NCBI GenBank assembly: GCA_014239225.1
Contig: JAAZZI010000046.1
Coordinates: 1 to 6,249, forward strand
Direction: 5' to 3'
Source of the DNA: Gammaproteobacteria bacterium
Lineage (GTDB): Bacteria; Pseudomonadota; Gammaproteobacteria; Eutrophobiales; Eutrophobiaceae
Length of the DNA stretch: 6,249 bases
Positions within the stretch are counted from its first letter, which is position 1. Every line of letters begins with the position of its first letter. Shown one piece after another: positions 1-5,903 of this stretch. The notes under the pieces are model-generated. The model worked only from the letters and a program-made list of their open reading frames with translations, was not told the origin of the DNA and ran no database searches. The position numbers and the translations under genes are program-made.

Positions 1-995
1 ATCTCTTCTGAATCAACATATACAATGTTTATTTTTGTTCGAGTTTTTATTCCCGCATGTATTAGGGCTTCAGAAAGCGATTTATAAGAATCAGCTAATC
101 CAATATATTTGCCAACCATAGCTATATTGACTTCATTGTCAGAGTTATCAATTGCATCAACAACATTATGCCATTCAGTTAAATTGGCTTGCGGTAAATC
201 TAAATTAAATTTTTTAATAACAATCTCATCAAGATTTTGTTCATGTAAAACTTTTGGAATTTTATAAATACTATCTACATCAATTGCTGAAATAATCGCA
301 GACTCTTCAACATTAGTAAATAATGCTATTTTCTTTTTTACATTTTCCGGAATGATTTGATCAGTACGGCAAATAAGACAATCAGGTTGTATGCCGATAG
401 ACCGTAGTTCTTTAACTGAATGTTGAGTTGGTTTTGTTTTAATTTCACCAACAGCAGAAATATAGGGAACCAAAGTTAGGTGTATAAATAACGTGCTCTC
501 AGGACCCAATTCAATTCGTAATTGTCTGATCGCTTCGAGAAAAGGTTGTGATTCAATATCGCCTACCGTGCCGCCAATTTCAACCATCGCAATATCTGAA
601 TTACTAGCGCCTTTCTTAATATAGTGCTTTATTTCATCGGTAATATGTGGAATTACCTGTACTGTAGCACCCAGATAATCCCCGCGCCTTTCCTTTTGAA
701 TAACATTTTGATAGATAAGCCCGGTCGTAAAATTATTCTTTTTGCGCATCTTTGTTCGAACAAAACGTTCGTAATGGCCAAGATCGAGATCGGTTTCAGT
801 GCCATCTTCTGTGACATAAACCTCGCCATGCTGAAATGGGCTCATTGTTCCCGGGTCAACATTAATATAAGGGTCGAGCTTTAAGAGTGTTACATCTAAT
901 CCTCGAGCTTCAAGAATCGCCCCAAGAGACGCCGATGTAATACCTTTCCCAAGCGAGGAAACTACCCCTCCAGTAATAAATATATATCGCGTCAT
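1..995 (-). CDS. pyrG: CTP synthase (glutamine-hydrolysing), N-terminal part, cut by the left window edge
   Basis: The enzyme makes CTP from UTP, ATP and glutamine, the last step of pyrimidine nucleotide synthesis in the cytoplasm. About 331 residues are visible of a family length near 545. The frame is open from the ATG at 995 to the edge, with no frameshift. The synthetase domain fills residues 1 to about 265. It has the N-terminal loop GGVVSSLGKG (9-18, Lys17), Lys39 followed by LDPYINVDPGTMSP (40-53), Asp71 in TDLDLGHYERF, Glu139 in VEIGGTVGDIES, and KTKPTQHSVKEL (about 186-197) for UTP/CTP binding. From memory these match E. coli Lys18, Lys40, Asp72 and Glu140, shifted by one. A linker leads to the start of the glutaminase domain (VNIAMVGKYIGLADSYKSL, near 290); its catalytic Cys lies outside the window. 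The start is fixed by homology (MTRYIFITGG). No clear Shine-Dalgarno precedes it. It is divergent from fhs. Confidence 0.97.
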   Translation of the reverse strand, partial: MTRYIFITGGVVSSLGKGITSASLGAILEARGLDVTLLKLDPYINVDPGTMSPFQHGEVYVTEDGTETDLDLGHYERFVRTKMRKKNNFTTGLIYQNVIQKERRGDYLGATVQVIPHITDEIKHYIKKGASNSDIAMVEIGGTVGDIESQPFLEAIRQLRIELGPESTLFIHLTLVPYISAVGEIKTKPTQHSVKELRSIGIQPDCLICRTDQIIPENVKKKIALFTNVEESAIISAIDVDSIYKIPKVLHEQNLDEIVIKKFNLDLPQANLTEWHNVVDAIDNSDNEVNIAMVGKYIGLADSYKSLSEALIHAGIKTRTKINIVYVDSEE

Positions 996-1093
996 GGAAC
1001 CATACCATTAAAAAGAGAAATTTTAGGGGGTGATGACCTGCTCGGCCCAGAAGAGCCGACTTTTTGGGTAAAAAGTATCCTAAATAGTTTCAT
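992..1093 (-). CDS. Possible 33-codon ORF overlapping the pyrG start
   Basis: On the minus strand an ATG at 1093 opens a frame of 33 codons (starting MKLFRILFTQKVG, ending NGMVP). Its TGA overlaps the pyrG ATG as ATGA, the arrangement typical of translational coupling. The same frame is already open upstream of this ATG, back to a TAG just beyond 1165, and encodes a hydrophobic run (ILYAILIVLLSLNM); a TTG at 1108 is another possible start. No Shine-Dalgarno is visible before the ATG, I do not recognise the peptide, and the interval overlaps the inverted repeats of the intergenic region. It could be a leader peptide, a decayed gene end or chance. Confidence 0.13.
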   Translation of the reverse strand: MKLFRILFTQKVGSSGPSRSSPPKISLFNGMVP

Positions 1094-1140
1094 ATTCAGG
1101 GATAGCAATACTATCAGAATTGCATAGAGGATACCATCAC
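1030..1140. other. Nested inverted repeats, possible structured RNA leader or small RNA
   Basis: Four complementary segments nest inside each other. An outer stem GTGATG (1030-1035) pairs with CATCAC (1135-1140). Directly stacked on it, GTATCCT (1075-1081) pairs with AGGATAC (1128-1134). Inside that, ATTC (1094-1097) with GAAT (1117-1120) encloses GATAG-CAATA-CTATC (1101-1115). A side hairpin TCGGC (1042-1046) / GCCGA (1055-1059) sits between the outer stem and the second one and is followed by CTTTTT on the plus strand. An 8-base repeat CAGAAGAG occurs at 1048-1055 and 1140-1147. All pairings are exact, but each is short and could arise by chance in AT-rich DNA. On the minus strand the element would lie in the pyrG leader; on the plus strand it lies about 210 bases before fhs. 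I recognise no known RNA family. Confidence 0.28.
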
Positions 1141-1158
1141 AGAAGAGGTTCTTGCTGC

Positions 1159-1214
1159 CTAATAACTATATTAGAAATATTAATTTTTTCTTTCATTTAG
1201 TCGAAAGTTATTAG
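1159..1214. repeat. Two mutually exclusive inverted repeats with a shared arm
   Basis: CTAATA (1159-1164) can pair with TATTAG (1169-1174) over a 4-base loop, and a T-rich stretch follows at 1183-1189. The longer segment CTAATAACT (1159-1167) can instead pair with AGTTATTAG (1206-1214), nine exact base pairs. The two structures cannot form together, which resembles an attenuator layout on the plus strand upstream of fhs. Everything here is A/T-rich, so chance is a serious alternative. Confidence 0.2.
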
Positions 1215-1231
1215 TGAATCTGATGGCAAAA

Positions 1232-1244
1232 CGTTAAAATAACG
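1232..1244. repeat. Short palindrome CGTTA-AAA-TAACG
   Basis: A perfect 5-base inverted repeat with a 3-base centre lies about 110 bases before the fhs start. It overlaps the weak -10-like TAAAAT at 1235-1240, so it has the form of an operator half-site pair. No known regulator can be named from it. Confidence 0.25.
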
Positions 1245-1290
1245 CTAAAACCTCACTACTTAAAATAAAAATTAATTGGTGAATAGGATA

Positions 1291-1328
1291 TTTTTGTATT
1301 TTATTAATAAGATAACTTTTTGTATTTT
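1291..1328 (+). repeat. 12-base direct repeat TTTTTGTATTTT, two copies 26 bases apart
   Basis: Exact copies lie at 1291-1302 and 1317-1328, immediately upstream of the fhs ribosome binding site. The 26-base period is about two and a half helical turns. The repeat lies in the untranslated leader or promoter of fhs. It may be a binding site pair, or only low-complexity T-rich sequence. Confidence 0.4.
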
Positions 1329-1339
1329 CTGATATTTTT

Positions 1340-1347
1340 AGGAGAGG
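1340..1347 (+). promoter_or_regulatory. Shine-Dalgarno site of fhs
   Basis: AGGAGAGG lies just before the fhs ATG at 1352, with 7 bases between AGGAG and the start. It is the only strong ribosome binding site in front of a complete gene in this window, and it supports the chosen fhs start. Confidence 0.85.
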
Positions 1348-1351
1348 CGGA

Positions 1352-3025
1352 ATGTCTGATATTGAAATTGCTCAAAAAGCGAAAATGAAACGTATTGTTG
1401 ACTTAGCTAATGAACAATATGGAATTGAGAGCGAGCACCTTGAGCCATACGGTCACTACAAGGCTAAATTATCCCTGGATTACATCGATAGTTTAAAAAG
1501 TAAACCTAATGGCAAATTAATTCTAACGACAGCAATCAGTCCTACGCCCGCAGGCGAAGGCAAGACAACTACAACAGTTGGTCTTGGTGATGCAATGAAT
1601 CGCATTGGCAAAAAAACAATGATTTGTTTACGTGAGCCCTCGCTTGGACCGTGCTTTGGTGTTAAAGGTGGTGCTGCGGGAGGGGGTTACGCACAAGTTG
1701 TCCCTATGGAAGATATCAATCTACATTTCACTGGTGATTTCCATGCGATAACATCAGCACATAATCTCCTTTCCGCTATGCTTGATAATCATATTAATCA
1801 TGGTAATACCTTAAATCTCGATCCCCGTTTGATTGCATGGAAGCGTGTACTTGATATGAATGATCGTGCCTTACGTAAAATAATTAATTCCTTGGGTGGA
1901 GTGGCAAATGGTTTTCCAAGAGAAGATGGTTTTGATATAACTGTGGCATCAGAAGTAATGGCTATTTTCTGCCTTGCAACCTCACTTGATAATTTAAAAG
2001 AACGTCTAGGTAATATTGTTGTTGGTTACACGAGAGGCGACCGAAAACCAGTTCATGCACGTGAACTAAATGCAAATGGTGCGATGGCTGCGCTTTTAAA
2101 GGATGCTATTAAACCAAATTTTGTTCAAACATTGGAAAACAACTTAGCAATTGTGCACGGCGGTCCTTTTGCAAATATAGCGCATGGTTGTAATAGTGTT
2201 TCAGCAACGCAAGCGGCATTAAAACTAGCTGACTATGTTATTACTGAAGCAGGTTTTGGCGCTGATTTGGGTGCAGAAAAGTTTTTTGATATTAAATGCA
2301 GAAAAGCTGGTCTTGAACCAAATGCTGTTGTTCTTGTCGCTACTATTCGCGCACTCAAATATCATGGCGGTGTAGATAAGGATCAACTGAATAGTGAAAA
2401 TCTCAAAGCTCTTGAAAAGGGTATGGTTAATCTCGAAAGACATTTTAATAATATGCAAAATAACTTTGGACTTCCATGTATCATTTGTATTAATCATTTT
2501 GTAAATGATACTGATGCCGAAGTTGAATTACTTAAATCAAAAGCTGAATCCATGGGCGCTAAGGTTGTAGTATCAAAACACTGGGCAGATGGAGGAGCGG
2601 GAGCTGAAGATTTAGCAAAAACAGTAGTAGAAATTGTTGACAGTCACTCTGGCAAACATAAATACGTATACGAAGACAATGATTCTCTATGGGAAAAAAT
2701 TGAGGCTATTGCTACAAAAATCTATGGTGCAAGCGGGATTACAGCGCCGCCAAATGTACGTGCACAAATAGATAAATTAAATGACGATTATGGAAGTTAT
2801 CCAGTTTGTATTGCGAAGACTCAAATGTCTTTTTCAGCTGATCCCTCTGTTCGAGGAGCGCCAAGCGGACATACTGTGGCAATCACTGAGGCGAGACTTG
2901 CAAGTGGCGCGGGATTCATTGTTGTGATTGCAGGGAACATGATGACAATGCCAGGATTGCCTAAAGTACCCGCTGCTGAAAAAATTGATGTTGATAGTGA
3001 CGGTAAAATCGTTGGCCTTTTTTAA
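1352..3025 (+). CDS. fhs: Formate--tetrahydrofolate ligase (10-formyl-THF synthetase)
   Basis: It joins formate to tetrahydrofolate at the cost of ATP, giving 10-formyl-tetrahydrofolate for purine synthesis and initiator tRNA formylation. It is a cytoplasmic enzyme, normally a homotetramer. The 557 residues equal the usual family length. Visible motifs are the phosphate-binding loop TPAGEGKTTT (65-74); REPSLGP (94-100) followed by the FGVKGGAAGGG loop (102-112) and LHFTGDFHAI (124-133); NHFVNDTD with Phe383 and HWADGG with Trp411, which I match from memory to the two aromatic residues that sandwich the folate in the Moorella enzyme; and the closing block MTMPGLPK (531-538) ending DSDGKIVGLF. 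The start has a strong Shine-Dalgarno. Two positions look slightly unusual: Met492 in KTQMSFS, where Tyr is common, and Asn529 in AGNMMTMPG, where Asp is common. The gene is divergent from pyrG, convergent with the exporter gene, and ends before a strong hairpin. Confidence 0.97.
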   Translation: MSDIEIAQKAKMKRIVDLANEQYGIESEHLEPYGHYKAKLSLDYIDSLKSKPNGKLILTTAISPTPAGEGKTTTTVGLGDAMNRIGKKTMICLREPSLGPCFGVKGGAAGGGYAQVVPMEDINLHFTGDFHAITSAHNLLSAMLDNHINHGNTLNLDPRLIAWKRVLDMNDRALRKIINSLGGVANGFPREDGFDITVASEVMAIFCLATSLDNLKERLGNIVVGYTRGDRKPVHARELNANGAMAALLKDAIKPNFVQTLENNLAIVHGGPFANIAHGCNSVSATQAALKLADYVITEAGFGADLGAEKFFDIKCRKAGLEPNAVVLVATIRALKYHGGVDKDQLNSENLKALEKGMVNLERHFNNMQNNFGLPCIICINHFVNDTDAEVELLKSKAESMGAKVVVSKHWADGGAGAEDLAKTVVEIVDSHSGKHKYVYEDNDSLWEKIEAIATKIYGASGITAPPNVRAQIDKLNDDYGSYPVCIAKTQMSFSADPSVRGAPSGHTVAITEARLASGAGFIVVIAGNMMTMPGLPKVPAAEKIDVDSDGKIVGLF

Positions 3026-3038
3026 TAGGAATAAAAAA

Positions 3039-3079
3039 CCTCTAATAAAAAAGGATGCTATGCATCCTTTTTTATTAGG
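3039..3079. terminator. Bidirectional intrinsic terminator between fhs and the MFS gene
   Basis: A perfect 15-base-pair stem (3044-3058 with 3062-3076) closes a 3-base loop TAT. Its G+C core is GGATGC/GCATCC, flanked by A6 on the left arm and T6 on the right. After a 2-base bulge on the left (3042-3043 if CCT 3039-3041 pairs with AGG 3077-3079) the pairing continues outward into an A-run and a T-run. The A-run/T-run symmetry lets it stop transcription in both directions. It starts 13 bases after the fhs stop. The stop codon of the minus-strand MFS gene (3075-3077) lies inside the right arm, so that gene's last bases are part of the terminator. Confidence 0.92.
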
Positions 3080-4463
3080 TTTTGATAAAATTACCTCTTG
3101 CCATAGAGAAATATAAACCGGGAATACATAGCATTGCTGCAATAGTAAAGATTATGCGAATTGCATTTTCTAAAGCTACATAGTTTTCTTGATTAATTTC
3201 AACAGAACCAATAATTAATGCAAAAATTAATGTTACTAACACCATGCTACTCATCTGACCAATGATACGCATGGTTGCCATTGCACCAGTCGCACTCCCA
3301 TAGAATTTCTTTTCAACCGACCCCATAATTGCATTTACATTCGGTGGTGAAAATAAACCAAATCCGAGTCCCGTTATGAAGAGAGAAAGAAGCAGATAAT
3401 TTAGCCCTGATTCGATTTTTAAATTAGACAACATAATTAAACCACAACATGTAATCCCCATTCCAATTGTAGACAAGTACTTAGGTTCAAATTTATCTGA
3501 TAATCTACCGGCTATAGGTGAAAAAATAGCCATTGTCATTGGTTGGCACATCATTATCAGGCCAGCTGATGTAGCAGATAATTCTTTCAAATATTGTAAA
3601 TAAAGACTCACCTGAACAACATTGGCAAAAGTTGCGGTATAAATTATTAAAGATGCCAAGCAAGAAAACGTAAAAACACGATTAGTAAAAAACAATGTAG
3701 TATCAAAGATAGGATGTTTGTGTTTGTGCTCAAACAAAAAGAAAAATATAAATCCAAAAAATGAAAACAAAATAAGAATAAAACTTAGCGATGATGGTAA
3801 GTAAGAAACTCCAAGACAAATAATTAATATTGATAGCATGTAAAGAATTGCGCCAAATAAATCAAAGCTCCCCCGTTCGTCAGAAGACCATTCATCTTTT
3901 ACATATAAGACGCCTATCGTCAAAGCTATTATCGCAAGCGGTATATGAACCACAAAGCTCGCACGCCAACCATACAAATCAACTATATATCCACCTATCA
4001 GTGGTCCTGTGGTTAAACCAAAATATATTGCAGAAACTGTTAATCCAATTGCATAACCTCGCTTAGCTGGAGGGAAAACGGATGAAATAATTGCCACCTG
4101 AGTCGCATATAACATAGCGGCACTAACACCTTGCAGAAAACGAGTCGCTATTAATGCAATTCCGCTATCTGCTGATGCGGCTATTAATGATGTTACTATG
4201 ACGCTGATTGTTCCGATTAAAAATATTTTTTTTCTTCCAATCATATCGGCGATGCGTCCAAAAATTAATACGAACATAGCGCTTGCCATAAGATAAGCCA
4301 TTGGTATCCAACTCAATAACACTGCATTCATTGATAAATCATTAGCAATAGAAGGAAGCGCAACGTTAACAGCAGATAACATTAGTGGGGTTGTAAACGC
4401 ACTCAGCAAAATCATAGTAAGTGTGATGCGTTGCATAGGATTTTCTAAGATTAAAGCTTTCAT
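3075..4463 (-). CDS. MFS drug:H+ exporter, DHA2 (EmrB/QacA) 14-helix type
   Basis: This is an inner-membrane secondary transporter, expected to expel drugs or other small molecules in exchange for protons; the substrate cannot be read from sequence. It has 462 residues and about 14 hydrophobic segments, the first at about 13-35. MFS motif A is GRIADMIGRKKIF (69-81), with Asp73 and Arg77. RFLQG (108-112) is motif B. GLTTGPLIGG (149-158) followed by GWRASF (165-170) is the antiporter motif C. Two extra central helices (about 201-222 and 226-244) after SFDLFGAIL, then HKHPIFDTTLF before the next helix, are typical of DHA2. The ATG at 4463 is used although no Shine-Dalgarno is visible; Met10 is a possible later start. 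The gene stands alone, with no EmrA-like adaptor or outer-membrane partner visible. It is divergent from the symporter gene and its stop is inside the terminator shared with fhs. Confidence 0.9.
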   Translation of the reverse strand: MKALILENPMQRITLTMILLSAFTTPLMLSAVNVALPSIANDLSMNAVLLSWIPMAYLMASAMFVLIFGRIADMIGRKKIFLIGTISVIVTSLIAASADSGIALIATRFLQGVSAAMLYATQVAIISSVFPPAKRGYAIGLTVSAIYFGLTTGPLIGGYIVDLYGWRASFVVHIPLAIIALTIGVLYVKDEWSSDERGSFDLFGAILYMLSILIICLGVSYLPSSLSFILILFSFFGFIFFFLFEHKHKHPIFDTTLFFTNRVFTFSCLASLIIYTATFANVVQVSLYLQYLKELSATSAGLIMMCQPMTMAIFSPIAGRLSDKFEPKYLSTIGMGITCCGLIMLSNLKIESGLNYLLLSLFITGLGFGLFSPPNVNAIMGSVEKKFYGSATGAMATMRIIGQMSSMVLVTLIFALIIGSVEINQENYVALENAIRIIFTIAAMLCIPGLYFSMARGNFIKT

Positions 4464-4535
4464 GTTTATAAGAGTATTTTATGATACTGTTCATTTCAAC
4501 TAAACAAAAATAATAATGACTGCTCATAATTACTT
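4464..4535. promoter_or_regulatory. Divergent promoter region of the MFS and AgcS genes
   Basis: These 72 bases must carry the promoters of both flanking genes unless they extend into the coding regions. Two overlapping -10-like hexamers, each matching five of six consensus bases, occur on opposite strands: TATGAT on plus (4480-4485) toward the symporter and TATCAT on minus (4486-4481) toward the exporter. Neither has a convincing -35. Both fall in the inverted repeat AGTAT-TTTATG-ATACT (4473-4488). A transcript from the minus one would have a leader of only about ten bases, which fits the lack of a Shine-Dalgarno before the exporter. These are consensus matches by eye only. Confidence 0.35.
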
Positions 4536-4539
4536 ATGA
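4524..4539. repeat. Inverted repeat TCATAA-TTAC-TTATGA covering the AgcS start codon
   Basis: Six exact base pairs around a 4-base centre include the ATG at 4536-4538. As RNA it is a weak all-A/T-rich hairpin that could hide the start; as DNA it resembles a small operator. The in-frame codons ATG (4516) to TGA (4537-4539) also form a seven-codon ORF whose stop overlaps the AgcS start as ATGA. Confidence 0.35.
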
Positions 4540-5873
4540 ATCAATTTGAACAATTCTGGTCGCTTGCGGTTGACTTGTTCTGGGGATTACCGCTTGTAAT
4601 CTTCATTATTACCACTGGAATATATTTTTCCTATATATCCGGCTTAAGACCATTAACTGGTTTTTTTCATGCTTTCTCTATTCTTTTTGGGAAATATGAT
4701 GACAAAGGTTCTCCAGGTCAAGTATCTCATTTTCAAGCTTTGACAGTTGCGCTTTCAGGAACAATTGGGATGGGGAATATTGCCGGGGTCGCTATTGCGA
4801 TTAATATGGGTGGCTCTGGAGCAGTATTCTGGATGTGGGTTGCCGGTCTTTTTGGCATGATGATTAAATTTTTTACGTGCACACTTTCTTGTTTGTATCG
4901 AAAACGGGATGAAGAAGGTATTGAGCAAGGTGGTCCGATGTATTTTATAGAATGCGGTCTAGGGACTCATTTCAAACCACTTGCAATACTGTTCGCCCTG
5001 GGTGGATTAGTAGGTTGTATCCCTATGTTTCAAATTAACCAACTTGCAACATTTATTCATAGTGAATTTTCAATTCTGCCAATATATACGGGCATCGTTT
5101 GCCTACTAATTATTGGTATTGTAATACTGGGGGATGTGAAACGAGTCGGTTCTGTTGCAGCTAGAATTGTTCCTTTTATGTTTCTCACCTATGTGCTTAG
5201 TAGTTTTATCGTAATCACTATTAATTTTGATGAAGTTCCAAAAGTCTTAGTTGATATTGTCAATTCAGCATTTGGAATGAACGCTATCAGTGGAGGGGCA
5301 ACCGGTTTAGTTTTTAAAGAAATTCTCGTTACCGGAATTAAACGTGCTATTTTTTCAAATGAAGCTGGAGTCGGTACTGAAGCAATGGCTCATGGTGCTG
5401 CGAAAACTAAAGAGCCAGTGCGGGAAGGTTTAGTGGCAATGCTTGGGCCATTTATTGATACTCATATTGTATGTACATGTACTGCCCTAGTGATATTAAC
5501 ATCGGGCATCTACACTTCCGAAAGCGGTATTTTAATGACTGCCATGTCTTTTAATCAGGCGCTCCCTAATATTGGCAACATTATCGTCTATTTAGTTTTT
5601 TCATTATTTGCAATTTCAACAATGATTACCTATTCCTATTATAGTCTTAAATGCGCGCGTTATTTGTTTGGCAAAAAGATTGGAGATAAATACATTTATA
5701 TTTACTTGGTAATTATACCGTTGAGCACTATATGGACTCAGTCAACAATCATTAACATTATTGATACTATGTTTGCTTTAATGATTTTACCAACATTACT
5801 ATCAACACTACTATTAGCAAAAAAAGTGATTAATGAAATGAACATCTACTTCGATAAACTTAAATCATCATAG
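4536..5873 (+). CDS. agcS: Sodium:alanine/glycine symporter, AgcS family
   Basis: This is an inner-membrane carrier of the alanine or glycine:cation symporter family (TC 2.A.25), expected to import alanine and/or glycine with Na+. It has 445 residues, within the family range, and about ten to eleven hydrophobic segments, the first at about 12-34. Family hallmarks are GQVSHFQALTVALSGTIGMGNIAGVA (about 61-86) and the signature GGSGAVFWMW (92-101), then GGPMYFIECGLG (132-143). The region FSNEAGVGTEAMAHGAAKT (273-291) is followed by REGLVAMLGPFIDTHIVCT. The N-terminus MNQFEQFW...LFWGLPLVI looks like a natural family start, although no Shine-Dalgarno precedes it. It is divergent from the MFS gene and convergent with the right-edge gene, 23 bases away. 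Exact amino-acid preference is not readable from sequence. Confidence 0.94.
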   Translation: MNQFEQFWSLAVDLFWGLPLVIFIITTGIYFSYISGLRPLTGFFHAFSILFGKYDDKGSPGQVSHFQALTVALSGTIGMGNIAGVAIAINMGGSGAVFWMWVAGLFGMMIKFFTCTLSCLYRKRDEEGIEQGGPMYFIECGLGTHFKPLAILFALGGLVGCIPMFQINQLATFIHSEFSILPIYTGIVCLLIIGIVILGDVKRVGSVAARIVPFMFLTYVLSSFIVITINFDEVPKVLVDIVNSAFGMNAISGGATGLVFKEILVTGIKRAIFSNEAGVGTEAMAHGAAKTKEPVREGLVAMLGPFIDTHIVCTCTALVILTSGIYTSESGILMTAMSFNQALPNIGNIIVYLVFSLFAISTMITYSYYSLKCARYLFGKKIGDKYIYIYLVIIPLSTIWTQSTIINIIDTMFALMILPTLLSTLLLAKKVINEMNIYFDKLKSS

Positions 5874-5883
5874 TGGCTATTAC

Positions 5884-5903
5884 TGATTATTTGAAGTTAA
5901 TCA
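5884..5903. repeat. Weak inverted repeat at the convergent end of the AgcS gene
   Basis: TGATTA (5884-5889) and TAATCA (5898-5903) can pair over an 8-base loop, 10 bases past the symporter stop. The stem is short and A/T-rich and no T-run follows in either direction, so it is a poor terminator. No better terminator is visible in the 23-base gap, so either this weak hairpin or sequence inside the converging gene must end the transcripts. Confidence 0.25.

Larger units (their letters stand above)
996..1351. other. pyrG-fhs divergent intergenic region (356 bases)
   Basis: This gap has to hold the promoters of both pyrG and fhs, and I see no confident sigma-70 pair for either. The best -10-like match toward pyrG is TATAGT (plus-strand 1165-1170, read on minus), with no good -35. 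Toward fhs, TAAAAT (1235-1240) and an AT-rich stretch at 1275-1315 are only weak candidates. The half next to pyrG (about 1025-1060) is clearly richer in G+C than its surroundings and carries several inverted repeats, listed separately. The half next to fhs (about 1160-1338) is very AT-rich. I see no tRNA, no 4.5S RNA core motif and no recognisable tetrahydrofolate riboswitch. Confidence 0.7.

Noticed and set aside
624..884. An 86-codon plus-strand ORF
   Set aside because: It lies wholly inside pyrG on the opposite strand. PyrG is unmistakably conserved through this stretch, and the ORF product resembles nothing.
1042..1065. Hairpin TCGGC/GCCGA followed by CTTTTT as a plus-strand terminator
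   Set aside because: The stem has only 5 base pairs, and the only gene upstream on that strand would be antisense to pyrG, so there is no obvious transcript to end. It is kept only as part of the structured block.
1033..1071. A 12-codon plus-strand ORF (MTCSAQKSRLFG) after AGGGGG
   Set aside because: It is very short, the G-run is too close to the ATG to act as a normal Shine-Dalgarno, and it lies in the inverted-repeat block far from fhs.
1020..1200. 6S RNA, signal recognition particle RNA or a tetrahydrofolate riboswitch in the pyrG-fhs gap
   Set aside because: The pairing pattern is not the long rod of 6S RNA, the conserved GGAAG-type core of 4.5S RNA is absent, and I could not find the tetrahydrofolate riboswitch core.
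2225..2497. A 90-codon minus-strand ORF
   Set aside because: It is antisense to conserved fhs coding sequence and has no family features or ribosome binding site.
2834..3142. A 102-codon minus-strand ORF
   Set aside because: It runs from the MFS 3' end through the terminator into fhs in a different frame from either gene. It is a shadow of two real genes.
3830..4066. A 78-codon plus-strand ORF
   Set aside because: It is antisense to the central helices of the MFS exporter, with no supporting features.
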